Positions 39,101 to 45,307 of a DNA stretch of 45,307 nucleotides are shown one piece after another. The notes beneath the pieces are model-generated. The model saw nothing but the letters and a program-made list of their open reading frames with translations. It was not told the DNA's origin and ran no database searches. Numbering within the stretch: the stretch's first letter is position 1; every line of letters begins with the position of its first letter. The stretch spans positions 1-45,307 of the forward strand of contig JAIXPW010000249.1 of NCBI GenBank assembly GCA_027485995.1, read 5' to 3'. This DNA is from Verrucomicrobiaceae bacterium (GTDB lineage: Bacteria > Verrucomicrobiota > Verrucomicrobiia > Verrucomicrobiales > Akkermansiaceae). Made by a program: the position numbers and the translations under genes.

Positions 39101-40491
39101 GTGTAGGTGTTCGCTCCGGTGAGGGAGAGGGTGCCGATTCCAGTCTTGGTGAGAGCGAGACCACCACTTCCCGCTCCGTTGGACAGGATCCCGGAGAAAC
39201 TGCCAGCTCCCACCGACAAGCCCGCCGCGTTGGTGGCATGGGAGTTGGTGACCGAACCCGCTCCATTCAGGGTGCCGAGATTGACGGAGACGCCGTGGAC
39301 TTGGAGGGTGTTTGCCGCCGCGACACTCCAGGTGGCGGAGGAACTGCCTGCCGTTGCGCTGCTGAGACGCAGGCTCCGGTTGTTGGCGGTACCATTGAGA
39401 CTTATCGTGCCGCTGAAGCCCGAATTGTCGCCCGAAAGACGAACCTGGCCATCGACGGAGGTCGAGCTGTTCTGGTAGGAGATGACTCCGGTTCCAGTGA
39501 GATTGCCCGAGACGGCAACACCGCTTGCATTGACGCTCGCGCCACTGATGTTCCAGGCGACATTGCCGGTGGCGGAAATCGAGCCAATGGTCATGCTGCC
39601 CGCAGTGGTCAGGATGTTCTCGAAGGTCGTGCCGTTCGCCAAGGTGAGCGCTCCTGACTGGGCCATGGTCGTGCCGGAGTTATTGATCTCCAACTGGAAC
39701 TTCGCCCCGGAACCCGAGACCGACACCGGCGCAGCCGAGCTGACACCACCCGAGTTCGAGCGGAGTCGAAGGGTCGCGTTGGTGCCCACCGAGAGATTGG
39801 CGCTGCTCGCAAGCGATACCGCGCGACTCGCACCAGACTGGATCCAAGTGCCTCCCGTGTTGCCAACGTTGATCGTGCCGTTGCTGATCTGGTAGCCGTT
39901 GCTGATGCCGATACTGCCTGCCCCGCTGGTGTTGAGCGTGAAGCCACCGAGGTTCATGGCCAGGTTGGTGCTCTGGCCAATGAAAAGCAGATCTTCGCCC
40001 AGACCGGCGTTGATGCCGCTAGATCCGAAAGGGGAACCTTGATTGTTTGCATTGCCCACCGACCAGGTCTGGTTGCCGGAAAGCGTGAGTTTCGATTGGA
40101 TGAGCAGCGCCTGGGTTGCCGAGGACATGTCAATGCCAGCCGTGCCAAGGGTCAGTGTGTTGGCAGATGATCCGTTGGTGATCTGGATGCCCGATGTGGC
40201 GGTGCTCGTGTTTGCAGTGCCGGCGACATTCGCCACACGAATGCCCTGCCAGGAAAGGTCTCCTCCAAGCGCGGTGATGGTGTTGCTACCGGCAGCGTTG
40301 CTCGCCGTCACCACGTTGTTCCAAACGCCGACATCGGCTGCCCCGGGAACAGGACCACCTCCGGCGTTCCAGGCTCCGACCGCATTCAGGGCGGTGGTGT
40401 TGTTCGCTTTGATCACGTCAGCCGCCTGGGCGGTGACGATGAACTGCAAGGCGGTCAGGCCGATAATGGAAAATAGATGACGGGCTTTCAT
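36187..40491 (-). CDS. Secreted PATR (autotransporter-associated beta-strand repeat) protein
   Basis: A 1434-residue protein. ATG 40491 was chosen because it begins a good signal peptide (MKARHLFSIIGLTALQFIVTAQA/A). It is almost entirely a Gly/Ser/Thr/Asn-rich beta-helix. Five PATR repeats are recognisable, of the type 'GTLSLTGANTYTGATNVNGGTL', 'STYSGSTVVNGGTL' and 'NTYTGDTIITSGTL'. The C-terminus has no autotransporter barrel. It has instead 'YGSWALSKGLDDSDAAH', a Ca-loop-like DPDGDGVNNLAEFAFDGDP, and a last module 'YRVQGSADLGTF' ending KDFMRARVTE. It is probably exported to the surface or medium. How such barrel-less PATR proteins cross the outer membrane is not settled. A terminator follows at 36118-36153. 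Confidence 0.85.
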   Translation of the reverse strand: MKARHLFSIIGLTALQFIVTAQAADVIKANNTTALNAVGAWNAGGGPVPGAADVGVWNNVVTASNAAGSNTITALGGDLSWQGIRVANVAGTANTSTATSGIQITNGSSANTLTLGTAGIDMSSATQALLIQSKLTLSGNQTWSVGNANNQGSPFGSSGINAGLGEDLLFIGQSTNLAMNLGGFTLNTSGAGSIGISNGYQISNGTINVGNTGGTWIQSGASRAVSLASSANLSVGTNATLRLRSNSGGVSSAAPVSVSGSGAKFQLEINNSGTTMAQSGALTLANGTTFENILTTAGSMTIGSISATGNVAWNISGASVNASGVAVSGNLTGTGVISYQNSSTSVDGQVRLSGDNSGFSGTISLNGTANNRSLRLSSATAGSSSATWSVAAANTLQVHGVSVNLGTLNGAGSVTNSHATNAAGLSVGAGSFSGILSNGAGSGGLALTKTGIGTLSLTGANTYTGATNVNGGTLSLTTAQTGAGAATVADTATLSITQQADGQTFNASSVTLGTSTGGTLSLTPSASPTVALLSTPNFTVNGASVIRVTGTPVSGTTLVDYTGSIGGAGFAGLSVALPFRVSGTLQDDTVNSAVNLINVQGDTLRWQGNLSGTWDIDTTNGGVLGTANWKTSALPGGARYVEAGAGLVDSPVFDDSATGSTSITLNSTVSPVAINFSNSSLAYSISGSGSIAGTTGVVKGGSAALTLATANTFSGGVQLNEGTLGINHSSAIGTGPLTIEDSTVLDNTSGAAVTLSTNNPQSWNGDFTFTGSNSLNLGSGVAALSSNRIVTVGGSTLSVGGISGSGRSLTKEGAGTLEVGASTYSGSTVVNGGTLKANSTTSFSSSSSVTLADAAGVVLDLSGFNQTINFLTGGGSSGGNLVLGTSTLTTGTVASATLGGTITGTGALIKNSSGTLTLSGNNSGFTGTTTVNGGVLAVGDLANNSLGSGNLSLNNGSILQASGSLTRTVGTGNGIASGNGGFAAVGGNLTVNFGGASAAINLSSGGNVFGGGIVFGSPFADSKVIIQNPIGVNNFNSTRPVVVNSGAGGDSAELAGVISGGGAGGQSALRKSGSGRLIYSAANTFSGDTKVDGGTLEIANDLALQNSAIDTTGVGVLDFTPVTTPTIGGLKGSVNLASVITSGYSGITALTLNTFNAAPLTPYSYSGVIANGAAGMSLTKSGAGTQILSGVNTYTGDTIITSGTLSLTNAYLADGADVRVSAVGTLNLDYAGTDTVDEFYLNGVQQFSGTWGAIGSGATHQTARITGTGILNVVTGSADAYGSWALSKGLDDSDAAHSSARSADPDGDGVNNLAEFAFDGDPLSAASDGKIVGKIATVGGDQVLTLTLPVRTGATFSGATEQVSGLVDTIIYRVQGSADLGTFGNVISEVTGGDAAAIQSGLPGLSSGWSYRSFRTAGTVSTVSKDFMRARVTE

Positions 40492-40607
40492 GGATTTGGG
40501 TTTTTGGGAGGTTGAGAATGGGTCTCGTTCCAGCATCGTGGAATTCAGATGACCATCAGACTCAACATCATGCCCTGACTGTTCCATGTGTCACTCATGC
40601 ATTAGGA

Positions 40608-40644
40608 TTCAAATGAAGCACCCATATGAATGCGTTCAAATGAA
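40608..40644. promoter_or_regulatory. Tandem operator-like repeats upstream of the PATR gene
   Basis: The 10-mer TTCAAATGAA occurs twice (40608-40617 and 40635-40644), 27 bp apart, each a TTCA-AA-TGAA dyad. The second extends to GTTCA-AA-TGAAC. Spacing near 2.5 helical turns and an AT-rich setting in the 255-bp gap 40492-40746 suggest regulator binding. No clear promoter boxes were identified beside them. Confidence 0.4.
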
Positions 40645-40746
40645 CCCAATCCCATGTCACCCCTTTGTTCTCAACTGAAAACAGGCCTCAAACACTTTGT
40701 CGGATAACCTAGCCACACGGAGGAGTATCCTATTCAACGAGACGAA

Positions 40747-41637
40747 TCAAAAACCGGACAAACTCGTTGCCATTTTTTCGATGAATGAGATATTTTTAAT
40801 CATATCTTCCTGTAATTTATCTGAATCATTCTCGAAGTCGATGGTGACGAGTGCTCGGTAGCCGAGGCTGTGGATTTCCTTGAGACAGTTCGAGCAATCG
40901 GCCGCGCCTTCGCCGATGACGGTGTTGCGGCATTCGAGATCGCCCATGGTGAGGACATCCTTGAGGTGGAAGCTGATCATGCGGTCATGGCCGATCTTGC
41001 GCAGGCTCTCGACAGGCTTGAGTCCGGAGCGCGTCCATTGGCCGACGTCGCAACAGGCACCGATCTGCTTGCCGCGATTTTTGGAGTGATCCAACACGAT
41101 ATCCGGGTGCCAGTAGTCGGACTTGCCTCGCTGGTGGTTGTGGAGCGCGAGTTGCATGCCATACTAGGCAAACAGCGGCTCCAGCATGTCGACGGAATTG
41201 TTAGGAGGCTCGGAGACAACGTAGGTAGCGCCAAGGCTTTTCCAAAACTCCAACATCCTTTTTGCTTGGTCCGGCTTGCCGTTGAAGTCGGCGAAGACGC
41301 TGGGGAAAGCGATGCCAAGATCGTCCGCGCGGGTCTTGAGTTCCTTGCGTGCATCCAAGGGCATGTTCTCATCGGCGTTCATGCCTGGGCGCTTGGCATC
41401 GAGCTTGAGGATGCTGCGAGGTTCGAAGCAGCGGAGACCGACCTCGGCGGCCATTACCAGACCATCGAACAGAGGCACGCGGCGGTAGGTCCATTGCTGG
41501 ACGCTGATTTTCCAGCCGAGCTTGGCGGAATGTGGATGACCTGGCTGCGTTTCTTCAGCGAGTGCAGCGAAAGGTGCATAGAATCCGGCGGTTACGGCGG
41601 CTGTGCTGGATTTGGCAAGAAAAGCGCGGCGGTTCAT
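40747..41637 (-). pseudogene. Tat-exported sugar phosphate isomerase/epimerase-like gene with in-frame amber stop
   Basis: One frame runs from ATG 41637 to 40747 (296 codons) and is broken only by TAG at 41166-41164 (codon 158). The N-terminus has a Tat-like signal (MNRRAFLAKSSTAAV). The first part reads 'WKISVQQWTYRRVPLFDGLVMAAEVGL' and 'VVSEPPNNSVDMLEPLFA', then the stop, then 'YGMQLALHNHQRG', 'GACCDVGQW' and 'ISFHLKDV'. Aligned with the paralogous domain at 41650-43374 ('LANEYGINIGIHNHG'), the stop replaces Glu, a single G-to-T change from GAG. The frame is otherwise intact on both sides. A late active-site-like Glu of the paralogue is Asp here. It is a recent pseudogene, a sequencing error or a readthrough case. 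It lies 12 bases after the fusion gene. Confidence 0.85.
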
Positions 41638-41649
41638 CGTCGGGTTTTG

Positions 41650-43374
41650 TTAGGGCTTGGCGGCTAGTTCGAGGCTTGTGACGTTGAAGAACTCGATGCA
41701 CTTGGCGAGCTTGGGCATGGATTCATACCAATCGCCCGAATACTCGAGGCCGATCATGCAGGGCTTGATACCGAGGCGGCGCAGTTCTTCGAAAAACACA
41801 CGGGATTTCCCGATGCCGGTGCCCCATGGAACGTCTTCGCCTTTCTCACCTGCTTCATGGAGATCGTGCATCTGGACCGTGAGGATGCGGTCCTTGAGGA
41901 GGCGCGCTGCTTCGACGGGATCGATGCCATGGCGCAGCCAGTAGCCGAGGTCGGGCGCGGCTCCGATGCGTTTGCTGCGACCTTCGCAGAGGGCGAGGAC
42001 CATTTCGGGACGCCAGGTGTCGGGAGAAATGTTAGGGCCATGGTTGTGGATGCCGATGTTGATGCCGTATTCGTTGGCGAGCTTTTCGAGGAGATCGAGC
42101 TGAGCGGGCTTGGGTTCGCAAATGAAGGTTTCGACGCCCATCTTGTTGCCGAACTCGAAGAGCTTGCGGCACGCGGCTTCGTCGCTGGGAATGGTCTGGG
42201 CATAGTAAACCGGCATGCGCACGCCGACGGATTCCAGTTTCATGCGGATCTTGAGCAACTCGTTGTCGGAGAGGTTCTGGTCGAAGTTCTTCGGGATCTC
42301 CTTGCTTACCTGCTGCATGAAACTGAGTCCGCCGATGCAGTGAAGCCCAAGCTCGGCGGTCTTCTCGATGGCCTCGAAAAAGGTGAACTTGTGGAAGGTG
42401 TAAGCCTCGATGCCGGCGCGCCAGCCGAGCTTTTCCTGTGCGCGCACTGCGGGTGTGAGGAAGGCGCTGGGAGTGGTGGGCGCGGACAGATCGCCGAGGA
42501 CGAACTCGGCACCGTCCAGATAGAAACGGAGCATTTTCGCGTCCTCGAAGACGTGCGGACTGTGGGCGAGTGCGGAGTAGAAGACGCGGCCTTTGCCGTA
42601 GTTGCGGACCCATGCGAGGGCGTAGTCGTTGTCGGCGCGAAGGCAATGATCACGGTCATCCGGTTGGTAAGTGGAAAGATCCGTCTTCTCCGTATCGATC
42701 CTCAACAGGACTCGGACGTTTTTCCGCGAATAGGGGTCGTGGAAGCGAAAGATCTCGTCGGACCATGGATAGGCCCTTCCGTCGAAAGCGCCGAGCAGCG
42801 GGTGGGAAGCATCGTCGAGCGCTATGACGATTGGCTCCTGGATGTATCCTCCGCGATGCCTCGCGCCGCGTGCGCCAATCATGTGGCCGAACTCGGCCCA
42901 GTCCTCCAAAGGCGGCCACTGCCATTTGGTGAAGGCAACGGAAGTGCCATGCACGCCCATCAGGCCTCCACCGGCGGTTACGAATTCGAGGAGATTTTTC
43001 CGACGTTCGGGCTCGGCCACGCAGCTGCCGATGGTGTTGTTGAGGAAGATGGCGTCGAATTGGCGCAGCGAGTCGCGATCGAAAACGGCGGGGTCTTCCG
43101 TGACGGTGGTTTCGAAGGCTCCGGTTCTCTTGCCGAACTGCGTGAAGGCCTCGCTGCCGGCGAGGATGGAGGCGCGGTGGCCGTTGTACTCGACGTTGCG
43201 GTTGAAGATCAGCAGGCGGCGGGGCTTCAAGGGCTTGGCGGTGGCCTGGGCGGGGATGGCCTTCTCGATGCGCTCCCGCTGCGCGGCGTCCGGGACGAGA
43301 GATTCCTCCGCTTTCAAAACTGGCACCATTAGAAGTGCGAGAACAATTGGGCCAATTTGAGAATACGGATTCAT
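41650..43374 (-). CDS. ThuA-like / sugar phosphate isomerase-epimerase fusion protein
   Basis: A 574-residue protein with signal peptide (~1-22). The N-terminal ThuA-like domain (~50-300), of glutamine-amidotransferase-like fold, has 'RRLLIFNRNVEYNGHRASI', 'FLNNTIG', 'GGGLMGVHGTSVAF' and 'GKGRVFYSALAHSP'. The C-terminal xylose-isomerase-like TIM barrel (~315-574) has Glu420 (ICEPKP), His443/His445 (GIHNHG), Asp475 (GAAPDLGYW), His503 (QMHDLHE) and Glu544 (IGLEYSGDW), a complete set of metal-site candidates. Both domains are common in keto-sugar and glycoside metabolism of this phylum. The exact substrate is not known. It probably forms an operon with the interrupted isomerase at 40747-41637. 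Periplasmic location is inferred from the signal. Confidence 0.85.
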   Translation of the reverse strand: MNPYSQIGPIVLALLMVPVLKAEESLVPDAAQRERIEKAIPAQATAKPLKPRRLLIFNRNVEYNGHRASILAGSEAFTQFGKRTGAFETTVTEDPAVFDRDSLRQFDAIFLNNTIGSCVAEPERRKNLLEFVTAGGGLMGVHGTSVAFTKWQWPPLEDWAEFGHMIGARGARHRGGYIQEPIVIALDDASHPLLGAFDGRAYPWSDEIFRFHDPYSRKNVRVLLRIDTEKTDLSTYQPDDRDHCLRADNDYALAWVRNYGKGRVFYSALAHSPHVFEDAKMLRFYLDGAEFVLGDLSAPTTPSAFLTPAVRAQEKLGWRAGIEAYTFHKFTFFEAIEKTAELGLHCIGGLSFMQQVSKEIPKNFDQNLSDNELLKIRMKLESVGVRMPVYYAQTIPSDEAACRKLFEFGNKMGVETFICEPKPAQLDLLEKLANEYGINIGIHNHGPNISPDTWRPEMVLALCEGRSKRIGAAPDLGYWLRHGIDPVEAARLLKDRILTVQMHDLHEAGEKGEDVPWGTGIGKSRVFFEELRRLGIKPCMIGLEYSGDWYESMPKLAKCIEFFNVTSLELAAKP

Positions 43375-43735
43375 GATTCTATTGACTGGGCATACGGTGC
43401 GATCTCAGAAATTCCGACCATTCATTCAGGTTAGTTGCCGACCACCCATTAGGAAGATTCCAACGATTTTAATCCTCGTTGTTGGAATCCTGATGCGGGA
43501 GGTTCCGGTAACCATTTGCCGTCTTGATCGTTCTACCTCCTTGACGGCTGGAGGAGAGGCGGAGTCGGCAAGATAGGCCTACGCTCAAACTCAGATGAAC
43601 ACGCCGATTCGGATGGATCAGGCTTAAGTCGAATGCCTTGGTGAATCCCGATGCAACATCCTCAAGATCGTCAGCCTCCGACGACAGTGGATCAAGTCAT
43701 TTTCGTCCCTGCCCATCTCCAGCGTTCATCAGTTC
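43375..43735. other. Divergent intergenic region with one clear inverted repeat
   Basis: No gene was recognised in these 361 bases between two divergent secreted-enzyme genes. GATTCCAAC (43456-43464) and GTTGGAATC (43481-43489) form a perfect 9-bp inverted repeat with a 16-base, AT-richer spacer, a possible operator or leftover hairpin. A TTGACT on the plus strand near 43382 has no good second box. Promoters for both neighbours should lie here. Confidence 0.4.
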
Positions 43736-44956
43736 ATGCCAGGATTCCATCTGCACGTTTCAGGATTCATCGGGCTCGTCCTGGCGGGCTTGCTTCTCGG
43801 CAAGATCCATGCCGCCACGGCGCTCGATCCAATGATCGCGCTCTTCCACAAATGGCAGATGAAGGACGCGCCCGAGGTGGTCGATCGGGCGGCCGAGCAT
43901 GGACATCAGCGGGTACAGTTCTGCATCGCGCTGCAGGCGGAGTTGAAGCCCGATCTTTCGGTGAGATCCATCGGGCTCTACCGGGAGAACCGGGACCTCA
44001 AGATCGGGGGAAACCGGTTCTATCCCTTCGATCTTGAGATCAAACGCGAACTTCAGGGCTACTACACCGCCGCATTCAGACGCGCGGTGGAACGGAAACT
44101 GGGCATCTCGATCCTGCTTCACCTCAATGCCCACGGTCAGGTCCAGGAATGGCGGAACAATTTCGACTTCGATCCGCTCGTGAGGATCGAGGGCTCGAGT
44201 TATGAGGAAAGCTGTCTCATTCCGGTCATCGAATCCCTCGAGTCCGCAGTCCCTGCCGACTGGCCCATTGACATTTCTCTTCAAGGGGAAATGGGCACCA
44301 CGGTCTTCAAGCATTCGGAATCCTGGAGATCCCTACTGGAGCATCTCCGGGCACGCAGGAAACTGATCAATCTTCGCTGCGGGCTCAGCTTCAACTATCA
44401 GGGGGTTGCGGGGAAGGCGAAGCCGGAGGAGATCCACGCGGAATCCCTCTCGACTCTCTGGAAGAGCTGCGACTTCATCGGGGTTTCGATGTATCAATCG
44501 GTCAGCCCGATGCCCCGTCCGGAGGATTTCGATCTGGCCGTCGGGCTGTTTGCGGGGGAATTCGCGGGATTGCACTGCCAACTGCCTGCGAACAAGCCCC
44601 TTCACTTCGTGGAGGTAGGACTCGGGGGCGGAGGCCTTTCGGCCGCCGACTGGAAACCCAGAATCCCGGCAGGAACCCTGGATGATGCCGCGCGTGCGCC
44701 TTACCTTGGCAGTTCCAACCCCAATGAAGCCGATCCCTGGAAAAATGCGGATCTGAAGGCCTTCCGGATGCTCTATCATCAGGCGCTTTGCGGATATCTC
44801 TCCAGTCCGCGTCCGAGATATGCGGTGAAGCAGGCCTTTCTCTGGAGCTTCGGCTCCTGGGATCCCTATGGGCTGGAGGAATCCCGCTTCGCAGACCCAG
44901 GCATCATGGAGGTGATTTCCGAGCACAACCGCAAAAGCAAGGTGCCCGGAAGCTGA
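43736..44956 (+). CDS. Secreted putative glycoside hydrolase (GH-A clan-like TIM barrel)
   Basis: A 406-residue protein with a signal peptide (cleavage near KIHA/A, residue ~26). The alternation of strands and helices, 'ISILLHLNAHG', 'IDISLQGEMG' with Glu185 at the end of a strand, 'FIGVSMYQ', and 'LHFVEVGLGG' with Glu293 at the end of a late strand, is what is expected for the acid/base and nucleophile of a GH-A clan glycosidase. The C-terminal 'KQAFLWSFGSWDPYGL' resembles the last strand with an aromatic substrate-site residue. I cannot place it in a numbered GH family. It lies beside the ThuA/sugar-isomerase genes, so it may release the sugar they process. Confidence 0.6.
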   Translation: MPGFHLHVSGFIGLVLAGLLLGKIHAATALDPMIALFHKWQMKDAPEVVDRAAEHGHQRVQFCIALQAELKPDLSVRSIGLYRENRDLKIGGNRFYPFDLEIKRELQGYYTAAFRRAVERKLGISILLHLNAHGQVQEWRNNFDFDPLVRIEGSSYEESCLIPVIESLESAVPADWPIDISLQGEMGTTVFKHSESWRSLLEHLRARRKLINLRCGLSFNYQGVAGKAKPEEIHAESLSTLWKSCDFIGVSMYQSVSPMPRPEDFDLAVGLFAGEFAGLHCQLPANKPLHFVEVGLGGGGLSAADWKPRIPAGTLDDAARAPYLGSSNPNEADPWKNADLKAFRMLYHQALCGYLSSPRPRYAVKQAFLWSFGSWDPYGLEESRFADPGIMEVISEHNRKSKVPGS

Positions 44957-44969
44957 ATGCTCGTCTCTG

Positions 44970-45003
44970 GAATGGACGGCGAACTAAAGTTCGCGGTCCA
45001 TTC
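44970..45003. terminator. Long hairpin between convergent genes
   Basis: A 16-bp stem (44970-44985 with 44988-45003, one mismatch, AA loop) lies in the 51 bases between the converging glycosidase and tlyA genes. There is no T run on either side, so it may act as a Rho-aided or transcript-end-stabilising hairpin rather than a classical terminator. Confidence 0.6.
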
Positions 45004-45007
45004 ATCC

Positions 45008-45307
45008 TCAGCCGATCCACGCGAGGAACTCAACGTTTCCATCCGTCCCGGTGATCGGAGAGGTGATCAGGCCCTTCCATTCCCTTCCGGAGTCCTCGAC
45101 GAATTTCCGGATCTTCTCCACCGCGCGCTCGTGGAGCTTCGGATCGCGGACGATGCCGCCTTTGCCGATATCCTCACGTAGGAGCTCGAACTGTGGCTTG
45201 ATCAAGGGGACGACCATGCCGCCTTCCTCCATCACGGAGAACACGGCGGGCAGGACTTTTGTTAGAGAGATGAACGAGAGGTCCATCACCACCAGCTTCA
45301 CCTTTTC
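45008..45307 (-). CDS. tlyA: TlyA family rRNA 2'-O-methyltransferase, C-terminal part
   Basis: The frame is open to the window edge, so about the last 99 codons are visible. The Rossmann-like FtsJ/TlyA core reads 'VVMDLSFISLTKVLPAVFSVMEEGGMVVPLIKPQFE', then 'REDIGKGGIVRDPKLHERAVEKI' and the family-typical 'SPITGTDGNVEFLAWIG' end. TlyA methylates ribosomal RNA ribose groups (16S/23S in actinobacteria) and is often listed as haemolysin A. The N-terminal S4 domain must lie outside the window. The GTG at 45301 is internal and not the start. Confidence 0.92.
   Translation of the reverse strand, partial: EKVKLVVMDLSFISLTKVLPAVFSVMEEGGMVVPLIKPQFELLREDIGKGGIVRDPKLHERAVEKIRKFVEDSGREWKGLITSPITGTDGNVEFLAWIG

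Noticed and set aside
44788..45181. Plus-strand open frames over the glycosidase end and tlyA
   Set aside because: They overlap two well-supported genes out of frame or antisense and show no protein features.

Overview
The window looks like a chromosomal piece from a Verrucomicrobiota bacterium, probably near Luteolibacter/Haloferula. This is inferred from the high GC, the secreted proteins ending in a 'DxDGDG...FYR' C-terminal module, a beta-strand-repeat (PATR) protein without an autotransporter barrel, a ThuA/sugar-isomerase pair, and starts that almost all lack a Shine-Dalgarno sequence. No rRNA, tRNA, CRISPR array, transposase or phage gene was seen.

Left part (1-26.4 kb). After the 3' end of a secreted-protein gene and its terminator comes a rightward Ton operon (1004-7330): DUF3450 coiled-coil protein, TtpC/ExbB motor, ExbD, TonB, TPR protein and OprP-like porin. 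It meets, stop to stop with 2 bp between, a leftward seven-gene operon (26.3 to 7.3 kb): TpsB (FhaC/ShlB-type) transporter, an ExbB motor fused to DUF2341 and LamG domains, ExbD, a TonB with a lipobox, a Porin_5-type porin, a coiled-coil periplasmic protein and a 3958-residue filamentous-haemagglutinin-like TpsA. A complete second Ton motor thus sits inside a two-partner secretion operon. The two ExbB cores and two ExbD proteins are close paralogues, but their periplasmic modules and partners differ. I regard this as the main candidate for an undescribed system: Ton-energised two-partner secretion or surface assembly.

Middle (26.4-36 kb). A leftward pair encodes a secreted solute-binding-like protein and a secreted thrombospondin-3-like protein. 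It has a good terminator and a 384-bp gene-free leader region. Next come housekeeping genes lnt (apolipoprotein N-acyltransferase) and a short argA-like N-acetylglutamate synthase, a divergent HxlR regulator/DinB-like pair, and a NarL-type two-component system whose kinase has an OB-fold-like ectodomain.

Right part (36-45.3 kb). A PATR-repeat secreted protein is followed by a leftward pair for sugar metabolism: a ThuA/sugar-isomerase fusion and a Tat-exported sugar-isomerase paralogue interrupted by one in-frame amber codon. A secreted GH-A-like putative glycosidase follows, then the 3' part of tlyA running off the end.

All functional calls come from reading the sequence and from family knowledge. 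No database search was run, and domain borders are approximate.
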